Program-made: the position numbers and the translations under genes
Notes under the pieces: model-generated
What the model saw: only the letters and a program-made list of their open reading frames with translations
Told to the model about the DNA's origin: nothing
The model's database searches: none
Shown here: in pieces, positions 1 to 11,294 of the stretch
How the letters are laid out: every line of letters begins with the position of its first letter
Position numbering within the stretch: the first letter of the stretch is position 1
NCBI GenBank assembly: GCA_021234155.1
Contig: JAJEKV010000009.1
Coordinates: forward strand, 7,675,546-7,739,545
DNA: 64,000 nucleotides
Origin: Isoetes taiwanensis
Lineage: Eukaryota > Streptophyta > Lycopodiopsida > Isoetales > Isoetaceae
Direction: 5' to 3'

Positions 1-293
1 ATTGGGGCTTCCTGCTTGCTTTGTTTCATTTGCCGGTCGCTGCAGTGGAGTTCAGCAGTGCAGGCTTCATGCTGACCATTGGCTTTTTTATTTTGCTTTT
101 TTCTTGTGCTTCAACCATGTGTTCGATCGACACCATAGGAAGTGGTGTTTTATTTTTGGGTCAAAATCTTAATGGCCATTGATCTGGCACAATACCAGGA
201 ATATCCCACAGATCAATGGCTCTGAATAAAACGTGGAATAAAACCCATAATTATTTTCCTCATATCTAGAATGTCCAAACCTTGTCCCATTAT

Positions 294-378
294 CAAAATT
301 CATGGTACATTAAAAATACACAATTTACATTGGTCTCAAAATTCATGGTACATTAAAATACACAATTTACATTGGTCT
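294..378. repeat. Tandem duplication (43 + 42 bp) downstream of NAC copy 1
   Basis: Two adjacent near-identical units at 294-336 and 337-378, each starting CAAAATTCATGGTAC and ending ATTGGTCT. They differ by one A in a short A run. The corresponding region downstream of NAC copy 2 (about 18500-18535) has a single unit, so the duplication arose after the two NAC loci split. Confidence 0.85.
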
Positions 379-517
379 TGCAAGTTGCACAATCATCAAA
401 GGTTGTGCTCTGGCATATATCCTACACAACTCATTCTCATGATCATGGATCAGTGCAATCATGCGTAGGATGCCAGCATGGCAAGATAGCTCAAGAACAC
501 TAGAGGTCATTTGATCA

Positions 518-1475
518 TCATATTATTCTAAACCTCTTTATGGATACTGAGCTATGTGATTCATCTGATTGTTTCGTATTATGATGCTTTAGAAGACTCT
601 CGATCCCTCTCTTAAATCTATCACGAGCATCTGGTTGTTGCAGCGCAGATGAAATAAGTAATTGAATATGACTCAATTTGTGCTTTGGTAAAACATTTGT
701 GCTCATCGAAGGGTCCTCAAGATGCATCTTGTTGTCAATACTTGTATCCACATCCAAGGGATCCAAAGTGTCAAAAACATCCTCAAACGTAGGGCTATTC
801 GTGATTGCGATGGGATCATCAAACGTAGGGCTATTCGTAATTGCGATGGGATCATCATGGCATCATGGGGCTTATGAGCAGCGCCTGAGGATTTTTTATA
901 GATTCTACATAAAACCCAATCATCCATCTGCAAAGGAAGAAAAAAAGAACCAAAGGTAAGATAGATAGATAGATAGATAGATATAAATAACATAGTAGGT
1001 ACCAAAATGAGAAAAAAAAGGAGAAATGCCTAAATTCACTTACACGAAGAGATCCCGAAGAAGACCCGTTATGAGAACCAGGAAGGCGGTATTCGTGCAT
1101 AATCCAGTTGGTTTTAACGCCCTCTGAAGGTTTGCCATGGTAGAAAACAAGAGCCTTTTTAATCCCAAGAAGGGCGCCGGATGCCGGATCAAGAATGGGC
1201 TTATCAGAGCCAGTGGCTTTCCAGTAGCCGGAAGCAGCAGCTCTGTTGGGGCGAGCTCCATTAGGATATTTTCTGTCCCTGGGAGTTAAGAAATACCATT
1301 CCTTTTCTCCCACATAGGCCAGCGCCGGAAGATCCCAAGGATCGTGCTTGTACAGATCTATCTGGGCTATCACATTTGCCCCAAAATTGGTGCCCGATCT
1401 TTTTGCCAAATAATGCACTACCAGTTCCTCATCCGTCGGATGAAACCTGAACCCTGGCGGCATCTTATTTTCCAT
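518..1475 (-). CDS. NAC-domain transcription factor, copy 1 (two exons, C-terminal frame broken)
   Basis: NAC proteins are plant-specific nuclear DNA-binding transcription factors. Exon 1 is 1475-1044 (144 codons) and contains NAC subdomains A to [15 protein letters not shown] near residues 6-19, the DPWDLP block, [17 protein letters not shown], the GYWKATG block and [11 protein letters not shown]. The donor is CGT|GTAAGT and the acceptor CAG|ATGGATGATTGG, giving an intron of 1043-928. Exon 2 starts at 927 with subdomain E ([11 protein letters not shown]). The paralogue at 17.5 kb has the same exon 1 length and splice sites. After about 14 codons of exon 2 the frame is lost near 870-885. The frame that continues ends at 703 (218 residues in total), while the C-terminal sequence homologous to copy 2 ([18 protein letters not shown]) lies in another frame and ends at 518. 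A 35-bp tandem duplication (about 788-857) lies at the break. It may be a recent pseudogene, a NAC with a new tail, or a sequencing indel. Confidence 0.85.
959..984. repeat. ATAG microsatellite in the NAC copy 1 intron
   Basis: About six ATAG units run through 959-984, inside the single intron of NAC copy 1. The intron of copy 2 has no such array. Confidence 0.8.
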
Positions 1476-1545
1476 TGCAGCTTCTCTGGAATAAACTGAT
1501 CGATTACCTCTTCCAGAATTTGCTTACAGATTTGTATCTTCGTGC

Positions 1546-1553
1546 TTATAAAC
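1546..1553 (-). promoter_or_regulatory. Candidate TATA box of NAC copy 1
   Basis: On the minus strand the sequence reads GGGTTTATAAG, about 70 bases upstream of the ATG at 1475. The same GGGTTTATAA context occurs about 90 bases upstream of the ATG of NAC copy 2, so the element survived the duplication. Its role as a TATA box is inferred from position. Confidence 0.5.
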
Positions 1554-1692
1554 CCTTCCTTTTTTAGTTTTATTATTATTTTTTTATCTTTTTTTCATTC
1601 ATGTTTTTTTCATTTTCATTGCTTTTATTTATCCTCCATGTTTTACACATGCGAATATAGTTTTTTGTTTCCATACGGCACGACTCTCACTC

Positions 1693-1833
1693 GGTGAAAT
1701 TAAATTTACCCTTAATCTTAATGTAGTGTCGTGGCAGAATCATTATGGTTGAAAATTTTGTAGGATAGAATCACCAACCGTTGGGATTATTGAACCACAT
1801 CACACATTATAAGAGTAAGTTTAATCTCATCCC
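1693..1833. mobile_element. MITE-like insertion with about 21-bp terminal inverted repeats
   Basis: The left end 1693-1713 and the right end 1811-1831 are imperfect inverted repeats (17 of 21 positions by eye; core ATTAAA then TTAC). CACTC occurs on both sides (1688-1692 and 1834-1838) as a possible target duplication. The upstream flank of NAC copy 2 (about 17075-17100) reads straight through the equivalent point, joining CTTACGAG to AGTCGTGCCGTA, and lacks the roughly 140 bp. It is therefore an insertion after the NAC duplication. No ORF is present, and I cannot assign a superfamily. Confidence 0.6.
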
Positions 1834-2440
1834 CACTCGTAAGACTTTTTCAATTGGCATCTTGGCTAATACGAAGATAATGTGACAATGGCCTAGTTTG
1901 GCCACCACACAAAAATCCACTTTAGAGATATCTTGATTTCTTTCGGCCCTTTCAACATCCTTCTTGCTCGAGATAAGGTGCCCCTACAGTCCTTTACATG
2001 GGGCTCGTGCACCCGCTCAAGCTTCACATGAGGGCCTACAGAGGCACCTTTTCCTACATAGTGTTAGGTTAGAAGCAAATAAAGTTGTCAATGGGGGTGG
2101 GGGATGCGCTATAGACGTATAGCATAAATCTAGTTCTAAAGGCATATGCACTATAAAGCATACAGACTTGAATCAACAAGATTATCTAAACCCTTAGGTA
2201 TTAAAAACTGCATATTGAGGTAATGTAAATACAATTGACTTGAATGGTTTTTATCGTCCACGGAGACTCATAACGAGCATGGTCATATTAGGGACATGAT
2301 TTGGTATGGGTAGAATGAGAGTATACGCAATGCCATTATATTCCTACGATCGTCGAATGGAACAATCCAGGTATCTGGGCAGACCATATTTCGAGAGCAT
2401 AGGCGCCTTAATTAAATCATAAATGACCATATGCCACACC

Positions 2441-2540
2441 CATGCTCTAGGTCGTAGGATCGACAGATCTCGCAACCCACATAGTCGACACATGCTCTAG
2501 GCCGTAGGATCGACAGATCCAACGACCCAAGTAGTCTATG
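2441..2540. repeat. Tandem duplication, 50-bp unit
   Basis: Units at 2441-2490 and 2491-2540 each begin CATGCTCTAGG and contain CGTAGGATCGACAGATC. They have diverged at a handful of positions. Confidence 0.75.
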
Positions 2541-2658
2541 CTGGTGAGGAGAATGCAAGATATGTGAGCACTTCTGAAGGATCTGAAAGATGGACTGCAT
2601 TTCTGGCTCTTAGGGCAAAGTATACTGCCTCGTTTGCCCCAAACAAACCATTATGACT

Positions 2659-2880
2659 GAGCTAGCATCTTATATTCAGACTTACAATACTATATCAAAT
2701 GTAGACCTCTTGACTTGTACATAAAATTTGGTCATATTTTTGGGATTGCCCCTAGTTAAGGGGCAATTTGAGCTAGCATCTTATATTCTAGACTTACAAT
2801 ACTACATCGAATATAGACATCTTGACTTGTACATAAAATTTGGTCATATTTTTTGGATTGCCCCCAGTTAAGGGGCAATT
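2659..2880. repeat. Tandem duplication, 111-bp unit
   Basis: The unit starting GAGCTAGCATCTTATATTC at 2659 recurs at 2770 with a few substitutions. Each unit ends with a small inverted repeat, TTGCCCC, a 7-base loop, then GGGGCAA. Confidence 0.85.
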
Positions 2881-4396
2881 TAGTAGGGAGAGGATGGCTT
2901 TAGGTATATTCTATGCATATCTAATAATTAGACGACTAGAATTACTAGATTTTTCTGGCGGCAGAAAATATTTTGTATTTTTCCACATGAATGAGGATCT
3001 ATAGTTTTTGGCCTTTTCGGACGTAAAAAATATTTAACGCTTCAAACTTGTTCATATACCATTGGCTGGTAAGGTGTTGCGCATTGTATCGAATTAAATC
3101 ACATGCTCCCAAAACACCAACTTATTACTCTCACTCTATAAGTGGCCAATTTGATTTTTGCTAAACCTTCAAACCCAGAGGGCGTGGCCATTTTAAAATA
3201 TCACATGCATAAGCAACTTGTCGGGATGGCCATTTAGAACATACAATAGTTTTAATTTTCTTAGGAGTGTGGCCCAGCTCTATATTAATCACGAATAGGA
3301 CATAAGATTGCCACTTAGGGGGCTCTAAAATTTGTTTCAAGTCTAGCCCTAGAAGTCTAACCATCTTTATAATAATACAATATTTTTATTTCTGATGACT
3401 TGGTTCAATTTTTTTTATTCAATTTGCAATTTGCATCCCACATCTGCTCTTCATCATCCTGCCCGAATTTGCTCTTCATCTTTCCAAATCAAATCAAGGT
3501 TAGTTTCCAAATGGTTTCTGGTGAGTTTCATCCTACCAAAACCATTTGTGCTTTTGTCTACAGAGAACATGTTAATTGATCTTATAATAAGAGAAGCATA
3601 GCATGCCTAATAACTATATAGAGCATCATAGACAAACACACCAACAGTACATGCTACATGTATGGATGTGGCCAATTTGATTCTTTTGAAAAAAAAAAAA
3701 ATTAGTTTCATGGTTTTGCCAGTTAAATTACTACCTCCTGGCATAACAATTCAAAAAATGGCCAGGCCAAACTACGACTAGCAATTTCTCCAGGATAAGT
3801 AGTGGCCAATATTTTATGCCCCTTCAACTATGTAGGGAGATTAAAAAATACCCTGGTGTGCGCACGACCGGAGGTCGTGTAGGAGGTGAGCATCTAATCA
3901 TGCGCGATAATGGGACCATCCTAGACATTCCATATGCGTAATTTAATCTGAATGGGCCATGATTTAGTGCAGGTTTCTAGTGGTAACCTTGAGCTAGTAG
4001 TTTGGCTCAAGGAGGTAATTAGGGGTGGTCCCTTAAAATCACAACTTATTAACTAAATTAACGTGATATGCTATGTATTGCAGGTTATAAAGGAGGAGCA
4101 TGGAGGAAAGAGCACATCACAAGAAGAATAGGAGTTATGGATTTTATGCTTAGTTATAAACTTCTAAACATGTTGTTATGACACTATGTTGTCTAATTTT
4201 ATAATGACTAACTAGCAAGTTTATGTAATTTTGTAGAAGTGTGTAAGTATAGCCTTACAATAATTAAATAGTCGAAGTTGATTGCTTCAATAAAGTTCTA
4301 AATGCTATATTCCTTGTTATTGTATCTTTTAAGGTTGATGCAGCTCCTCACCTTACTATAATGCAAAGGACAGTATTATGCTTTGGGGGGGGGGGT

Positions 4397-5961
4397 TGAT
4401 GTTCCCTAAAATATATGGTATAAATATGTATATTTTAAGTCACGCCACCATACACGCCTACCTTAGTAACCTTGTATACCTTAGTATGGAGATGGGAACA
4501 TGGCTACGTCATTATACATAACTTAGCCAACCTTAGGTATGGAACCATTTCCACATGGCTCCACCCTATTGGCAACCCGCCATATGGATGCACCCTATTG
4601 GAGCCACATGGCATGATATGGCAACCCTAACCAAGGCCAAACCCTAATCTTAAGATATTTTCTGGCTGCAACAGTCCTGGAACCATGTTCATGCTCGAAA
4701 CTCCGTTTCGATAATCGTCTGCTGCAACATAGCATAGCACAACAGCCCTAGGAACATGACTGGACCAGATTGAATGGGAGCTACCCCGAACACTTGTGGA
4801 ACGATGGAGATGCCAGGAGCAGGCGAAAGTTCCTCCGGAGCAGGTATTAAAAGTAGTTTAATTGATAGATAATCTGGAAGTTAGGATTCCAGATGAGTTA
4901 GCGTTTCGTATCTCTAGCAGAGACATTCTAGAACCCTTAGTTTAGATCTCAAACCCTAATCAATGAACCCTAACTGTAAGTTAGATGTATGTGATTAGGA
5001 TTAGATGTTATTCTTATTATTTATCATATTATGTGGATATACGATATTGGTTGATCATATTTGCTCCTCATGTATTGGGAAGGGAGGGTAGAGACCTAGT
5101 AGCCTTGTGTAGACGATGCTTCTAGTTTAGACCCTTTACTTCCTATTATATATGGCCTGTTCATAGAGCCCACTAGGCTATGGAGTGACTTAGCACCACA
5201 TAACAGAGTCAGTGGCAACATAGAGGGAGTCCTTGCTGAGCGCGGCTACTGGGGACTTGCAGCGAACTAGGCTTATAGCCAGTCACTTTGAGAGGGTTGT
5301 GTATGAGTCCGACACATCCTGATTGATGGTGTCACCCTGACCCTCAGGAGTTGCAAATGTTGGTCTGGCTCTTGTTTTGCGGAGTTTAGTCGGGTAAGAA
5401 CGTGTGTCGCTATGATCCTCTGACTGCCTATCGAGCCATTACCTCCTAGAAAAGGGGGGATGCAACCCGGAGTAGCCCCATTGGGTGGTATATCTCTGGC
5501 AGGTTACAGTCATGATAAAGCCTGATTTAGGCCATCTGCATAGTATGCACAGGAGGGGCGGATGGAGTGGTCAACCCTAGCCATTGTTTATTGCCAGCCC
5601 AATCATTGGCTGAGATCCCAACCGTTAGTCTACTTCCTCCACGAATCTAAGCCTAGGTGGGAGGTCATGTGATGATGATCTATTGATATCTATGATGGAT
5701 ATATTGTTGGATGGATGGCACTACCCTTCGAGGTAGTTGACTATATTGTATTGTATTATCAGTGCTGATGTTATATTTATGCTTCCGCTATTATAGGAGC
5801 CCATAGGGGATGGACATGCAAGACACCTTTGTGCCTCCTTCCCATGTCCTGGCCATCCCGAGAGCGCGACAGACGGAGGGCCCGTGCAACGATGTTGCTG
5901 GATGGGAGATTTCTTGTGAGGTATACGGCGTGGCATCGTATACTTTGTGGGGAGCGTCACA
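4397..5961 (+). mobile_element. Diverged solo LTR related to the gypsy LTRs at 20-43 kb
   Basis: The block begins TGATGTTCC after a G run and ends near GAGCGTCACA. Colinear landmarks match the LTRs of the composite gypsy element: a stretch around 5070-5110 (TATTGGGAAGGGAGG, GTAGAGACCTAG, GCCTTGTG), a later GGGGCGGATGGAGTGG block near 5553, and an end resembling GGGGACGTCACA. The length (about 1.56 kb) is close to that of those LTRs (about 1.65 kb). No primer site follows and no internal region is attached. I did not find a convincing target duplication, so an orphan 3' LTR is also possible. Confidence 0.6.
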
Positions 5962-6589
5962 TACAGATTCTAACTTTTATCACTATGACTTAGATGTGGA
6001 TAGGCTGGATCCTTATATTGATCTATATCATGACATATAATGACACATACATTTGGGCCATGCCATGTTACTTGGAGACTTCCATGCACGACATGGGCAT
6101 AAAACAACTACTGAAGTTTGACCCCTTGGCAGAGGACATGTTACAGCTCTGCCCTGAAAAGAATTCTTGGCCACATGCATCAGATGGCAAAACACACCCA
6201 GTCATGTGCTATGGCATGCAGTTAATTGCTTCAGATGTGCAACATCTTTAACACAGTCATTTGCTATGGTTTAGTGCAGTGGCCATCCTCCACCAGCTAC
6301 ACCTGTAGGCGGGAGAACCTGGGGGCACCAATGCCATTGATTACGTGCTAATGACTGAGCAGGATCTACATCTTATCACCCACCTTCATGTTGGCACATA
6401 TAATAGAGATGAAGAAGTGGATTCAAATCATCAAATCACTTTTCCTACAAGTAGCTTGATAGATTGTTCAGCTTCCATGCGCTGCAACCCTTCACATGCC
6501 TCAGCTGCACTTGGATTAGGGCCAAGCAGAGGCTTATTCCCAGATGCTTATAAACGACCTACGCCATAGTAACAGACTGACACATTGGT

Positions 6590-7950
6590 CAATGTGATTA
6601 TGAGTGATGTAGAAAGATGCTTTGGGAGAAGCCATCCTCACAAGTCCCTGGGGTTAGCAACCTTTCCTTATAACCAGTGGTTTGATGATGAATGTATAGA
6701 ACATAAACGTTAGCTCCGACAGGTCACTGACCCCACTTTGCGCTCGCATGCAATCAGATAGTATCACAGTTTTCTTACGAGAAAGAAAGCCAAGAACATT
6801 CCGAAGCATTAGAAGGGAATGTTCTATCACATGGACCATCATCCAAGAACATTTTGGCAAAGAGTATTAAAAAATCTTCTGAAACCTTAGGAAATATCAC
6901 TCCCGAGCAGGATACAGTATTGGCAGCTCTATAATTCTCTTGGAGTTTGGGCAGCAAAACCCCCATAGATGGGCTCAATGCTAATAATCACAAAGGCAGG
7001 GGTTGCTCAGGGCTTACAGCATCTCCTCAATGGCAAAGTGGCGATAGACTTAGACGATATGCAGGAGATAGAGCTGCTCAAATTGGCAGAGCCATTGATA
7101 GCACCCCTTCAACTGCATTGTTCAACAAGGCGCTATCGGAAGGCCTTTCGCCCATAGTGGACCACTAGCAGGGTTGTTTCCATCTACAAGGCAGACGATC
7201 CGCACTCCGCAGCCAATTATCTCAGAACCATGGTCAGCTCATTGTTTGCACAAGTACTGGCACGTTCTCGGGCAGCAGTTGACATTGTGGGAGGAAGGGG
7301 TTTTTTTTTGGGGGGGGTGGGGGGGGGGGGGGGAAGAGGGGCATGGCCATACATAAATAAGATTTAGGCAATGACACTTCATCATTAATCATATTTTTAC
7401 ACTTCAGACCTTGATTAAAGATAGCAAGAATCGCCGGCAGGACCTGTATTGCTGCTTTGCCGATTTTGAGAAGGCTTTCGACACTATGCCTAGGGAAAGG
7501 CTATGGGGAAATTTGATGTAGTTGGGAGTTCTTATGGAGCTACAAAATGCAGTACACCAGCTGTATGAGACATGCTCGGGTCAAATGACACAGTCACAAA
7601 AACCTGTCAATAGTAATATTAAGGTCCCCCACGGATGCCCACTATCTCCAATGTTATTTAGCCTCTAAATTGATTACTTAAAAGGTTCGCTTCTTGACAT
7701 GGGGGAGGCGGACCTCAGTTCATGCACCAAACCATTAGGCAGCTCATATATGCTGACGATGTGGACCTCTTAGGTTATCCCGACTGACATGTCGCAACAT
7801 TTAGATGCCCTAGGTGCTTTCTGCTAGGCCGTTGGAATGCGTGTTAATTTAGCTAAGACTAAGGTAGTTCTCATCTTATCCTCACGTCAGCCAAGGCTCC
7901 TTTACTTATTATGATCTAAATGTGAAGGTGACGCCCACCTATAAGTATTT
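6590..7950 (+). mobile_element. Degenerate L1-like LINE, ORF2 fragment (reverse transcriptase)
   Basis: The plus strand shows order-conserved non-LTR reverse transcriptase pieces across several frames with many stops. These are a WFDDEC-type linker near 6675, an IYKADDP..NY block near 7185-7215, an RQDLYCCF..FEKAFDT block near 7435-7480, a GCPLSP block near 7635, and LAKTK at about 7850. The same blocks appear in the LINE at 51.9-53.5 kb (minus), which supports the assignment. A T/G-rich low-complexity insertion lies at about 7298-7335. The endonuclease domain is not recognisable. The element is non-functional. Confidence 0.65.
7298..7335. repeat. Low-complexity T and G tract inside the LINE fragment
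   Basis: A run of T followed by a run of about 30 mostly G bases interrupts the reverse transcriptase homology. Homopolymers of this kind are prone to length error. Confidence 0.7.
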
Positions 7951-8087
7951 GGAAGTGAAGTATTGCTGTCAGGATTAAAAGCTCCCCACCCTGAAGGGTT
8001 TTTTTCAGGGAAAAAACTTGGTATGTAATAATATGCTGATAAAAACTGTATAATGAGACATGTCGAGGTAGTGTATGAGGACATATT

Positions 8088-8850
8088 CAAGTGCGCACAT
8101 CCATTACTTCTTGAAGATATGATCCCAGTAACCCCACTGAAGACATGCCCAGTATCACATGGAGAGGCTGGTTAGGCGGGACCAAGTCAGCATATCGCGA
8201 CCGGATATGGTTGAATGTCGGACAGTTCTGAAGAGTGTGACACTCATCTGCAAGGACTCTCAGCTGACAACATTCATAATATTGTTCTCTCACGGCTCCC
8301 GAATCTATCTACCTATTTCAGTTCTGAGGCATTGCACATCTCTGCGAATGGAAGCTATCAAATACACTTTTTCATAGGCAAATGTGTATACCGGTAGCAT
8401 TATGGATCTCTTTCAAGCATGGGATTGATCTGGCACTGGTAGTGGAATGTGTTGACCTGTTCTAGAGCACCAACATCCCAAAGTTTGTTGAGGAAGTAAG
8501 CATCGAGGTATTGCCTCAATTTATGATGATTCTCTTGACATGTATGTCCATGTCCTCCTACACATTCTATCGGGAGACCCAATGAGTTGATTTGTCCTTT
8601 TATCAGGCTTTGAGGTGACGCGGACCCATTGCCATCGTATAAGCAAGGTCAGAGAGATGAGCATTGCCCATTCTAACCAAGTGCCTGAGCTATGAAGGGC
8701 TTTTGCACCTGCTCCAAGTCATTTCAGGTGGCAAGGAATACCATCAAACTTCAGACCTCGACCCTGTATAGAAGAATAGGCTCCATCAAGACCCTAAACA
8801 TGTGCGAATGATGGGCCCATTCATATAGCTCATCTTTATAATTATTGTTC
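8088..8850 (-). mobile_element. L1-like LINE ORF2 C-terminal segment, opposite in orientation to its neighbour
   Basis: The minus strand is homologous, at DNA and protein level, to 51920-52765 of the other LINE. Shared landmarks are the CCQ...DECHTLQNCP zinc-knuckle-like block (about 8200-8290), GCACCTGCTCCAAGTCATT near 8710, and the closing region near 8095. It is tail-to-tail with the plus-strand reverse transcriptase fragment at 6590-7950, so the locus is either two insertions or one rearranged LINE. Confidence 0.65.
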
Positions 8851-8859
8851 TATATCATA

Positions 8860-9960
8860 TACATACAATGCCTTCTAGCCCCTTGACACTTGTAGTCGGA
8901 TAGAAGTATCTCAAAATGTGGTAGAAATCCCATAGGCCTACTGGTCTCCGTAGACAATAAAAATCCATCAATTCAATTCTCTAATTTTGCATGTCTGGCA
9001 TGAGGTCATATATTTTGGCATTACTTGTATCCATTGTCATTAGGGTGAATTAAAGTTTTTTTTTCTTATCGAATTTTTCTTCCAACTATGCACAAGTCAA
9101 TGGGATGTTTTGGCTTTGATATAGCTCCATAAGCTACTTAATAATAGCATAACCCTTTATGTATGGAAGGTACAATTTTATTTTATATTAAAGTTGGTTG
9201 ATTTTTAGCATCGTAAGGGACCACATAGTCGGACCATATAAAGTAATGTGAGAATAAGCACATTCTAGAATGGGGCTCGCATGAAACCAACAAACCGCCC
9301 GAATACCAGAGAACTTCCTTAACAAACTAGAATCGAGGACGAAGGTCACAGGATGAAGGCTAAAGAAGAGCCAAAGCCGAGAAAGGAAGTGCCACAGCAT
9401 GAAAGAAACGCCAAATGGGCCAAACCAAGCAGGAAGAAGCCCCTCCCCTGCCTGGAAACAATTCAAAGAGAATAAGGTATTGCTGAGATAGATAGGCTTC
9501 TCATTCATCTCAGCAGATTTTCTACAATGGTGGACAGTGGGTAGCCGCACACATGCGAACTACCCACGAAAAATAAAGGAAAAATCCAATTATATCATAT
9601 GGACCCCCAAAAAATACAATGCTAATAGATGTGTGGCTGGTGTACCTGCCGAAAGCTTATCACCGGGATTAAAAAACCCCGCCCTTTTGGGTTTTCGAGG
9701 AAAAACCCTAGTGATAAGCCTTCGGCAAGGGGCTTGGACAAACGTAAGGCAAAATCGCTCCCAAAAACCCACGCATGGAGAAGTCGAAACAGATGCCGCT
9801 CGCCAACCTGTACCTGCACATCACCAACACAACAAAACGAGACAACACAAACCTCCCAGAGTGGAGGGGCTGATCACGCGTGCCACGCGACAAAAAACAA
9901 AAACCTCTTCAAATAGAGGGGCTGGTCACGCGTGCCAGGCGACAAATACAATAAATAAAG
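8860..9960. other. Intergenic stretch with LINE-tail-like and hairpin sequences
   Basis: A short segment at about 8911-8950 (CATAGGC, TGGTCTC, ATAAAA landmarks) resembles the segment at 51866-51902 next to the second LINE. The rest contains the 9649-9725 hairpin and a repeated motif (GGGGCTG, TCACGCGTGCCA) at about 9865 and 9919. No gene is recognised. A longer open frame crossing 9969 runs into the copia LTR and is not credible. Confidence 0.5.
9649..9725. repeat. Inverted repeat (hairpin-forming)
   Basis: CCGAAAGCTTATCAC at the left end and GTGATAAGCCTTCGG at the right end pair with one mismatch. Inside, AAACCC and GGGTTT tracts give further pairing. It looks like the remains of a small foldback element. 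A related GGATTAAAA..CCC..GGGTTTTTT arrangement occurs near 7972-8020. Confidence 0.55.
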
Positions 9961-9968
9961 AAGGGGGG

Positions 9969-10525
9969 TGTTGTAAATCATGTCATGATGTTATGCAAGC
10001 AAGGTTCAATGGTGGAGACTTGATTAAAACCTAAGCGACATCATCAGGTTCAATGAGGTTCAATGATCGAACCTATTTCTATGGTTCAATATTTGACCAA
10101 AGGCTAACCTGTTAAAAGACCAAATCGACATATGGTCTAGCGAAATTATTTCTAAGTTTATCCTGTAAGCTGGCTTCGAATATTTGAGCCAGCATAACTA
10201 TGAATCCGATCGGTCCTGCTAGACCGACGGATCTCTGTGTTTTTTATACAGTAATTAGAGTGTGGTCCGGCATCACCTGTGTTGGATCCGATCAAAATAA
10301 ACAAGTATGTTGGAGATATTGTCGAAGGCATTAGAGTCAAATAATGAACAGTAGCTGGGTCAATCTCATTGCTACAGTGCTTTCATAATAGTGTTAATGA
10401 TATTTGACGATGGTTTATGCAATGGTTGAAGTTTGCTTTAGTGTTAAATCTAGTTAAAAGTTTAACTAGTTGAGCATTGTTCCAAAGCATTATGATCTAC
10501 TAACATAGTGATTATTTCAACTTCA
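9969..10525 (+). repeat. 5' LTR of the copia element
   Basis: It starts TGTTGTAAATCATG and ends TTTCAACTTCA, and is followed two bases later by the primer binding site. It matches 15368-15924 except for about six single-base differences. Confidence 0.95.
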
Positions 10526-10527
10526 TC

Positions 10528-10539
10528 TGGTATCAGAGC
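10528..10539 (+). promoter_or_regulatory. Primer binding site (initiator Met-tRNA type)
   Basis: TGGTATCAGAGC immediately downstream of the LTR is the standard complement of the 3' end of plant initiator Met tRNA, used to prime minus-strand synthesis. Confidence 0.9.
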
Positions 10540-10548
10540 AGATTCATA

Positions 10549-10723
10549 GTGGCTAGTAGACTGGGGGCAACATTGCTAAGTGGAATTGATGTATACAAAG
10601 GAGGCCCTGGATTCCAAGTTTGGAAAGAGAAGATTGAAGAAGTGTTGAGAGTGGAAGGATTGTGGGAAATTATAGAAGAAGAAGAGCATGGCCCTGTTAT
10701 CAGTTCAACTAATAGCAGAGGCA

Positions 10724-10727
<4 letters not shown>
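10549..10727 (+). pseudogene. gag: copia gag, N-terminal part
   Basis: The frame opens with MASRLGATLLSGIDVYKGG, typical of a copia gag start with a downstream WKEKIEEVLR..LW block. About 60 codons are readable before the frame enters a T tract at 10728. The rest of gag resumes beyond the inserted segment. Confidence 0.75.
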
Positions 10728-10762
<35 letters not shown>

Positions 10763-11076
10763 AAAGAACGGGGTGTTTTTTATATTTATCAGAATAAAAA
10801 GTACAGTGTTTCAAACATATAAAGGATTACTACAGGAGAAGCCTCAACATCTTCATCCTTTATGCGTAGAAACTTATTCTCTGCTCTGTAAGCTAATATA
10901 CATGAAGCTCATGATGATCTCCCATATGGTGACCAGAAAAGACAAGAAGATACTGGAAAAAAGCTCCCGAAGCTTTCTTTTACACATTGAAGATCCAAAG
11001 CAGATACTCTAGAAACATTGAAGATAGAAGGAAGTACCATAATATGAGACCAAATTAGTTGCTGCATTGTTGGGAT
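10728..11076 (-). mobile_element. Retroposon (LINE-tail-like) inserted in copia gag
   Basis: On the minus strand this segment ends in a poly-A tract (T run at 10728-10761 on plus), preceded by ATTCTGATAAATA and TTCTTTC. That resembles the tail of the insertion at 58567-58759 (ATTCTGATGATTAATAAA, CCTTC, poly-A). GCAAAAC occurs on both sides (10721-10727 and 11077-11083) as a short target duplication, and the gag frame can be followed again just beyond it. The insert is about 349 bp and has no ORF. The right boundary is less certain than the poly-A end. Confidence 0.55.
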
Positions 11077-11294
11077 GCAAAACAGTCAGCCTAAGTAGGC
11101 TAGACACACTTGCCCAGCCGCCAAGACTCCTCCCAAAAGTCTTTAAAATTCTGTACCTTTCTGCTAGAAAGAAAGAACGGGAGAAGGAAACTGCTGCCTG
11201 ACAGAAACATCAGGAACTGCTGGAACTGGCAGCAGCATCAGGAACTGCTGGAAGTCCAGCTAAAGATGCAGGTGGAGGATCTAGCTCCACAGAA

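Larger units (their letters stand above)
1850..4396. other. Intergenic stretch without a recognisable gene
   Basis: AT-rich sequence with stop codons in all frames beyond short lengths. It holds the two tandem duplications listed separately (2441-2540 and 2659-2880) and a G run at 4385-4395 next to the LTR-like block that follows. Nothing else is supportable. Confidence 0.6.

Noticed and set aside
9537-10034. 165-codon plus-strand open frame
   Set aside because: It runs from intergenic sequence into the copia 5' LTR, has no recognisable motif, and its C-terminal part is LTR sequence.
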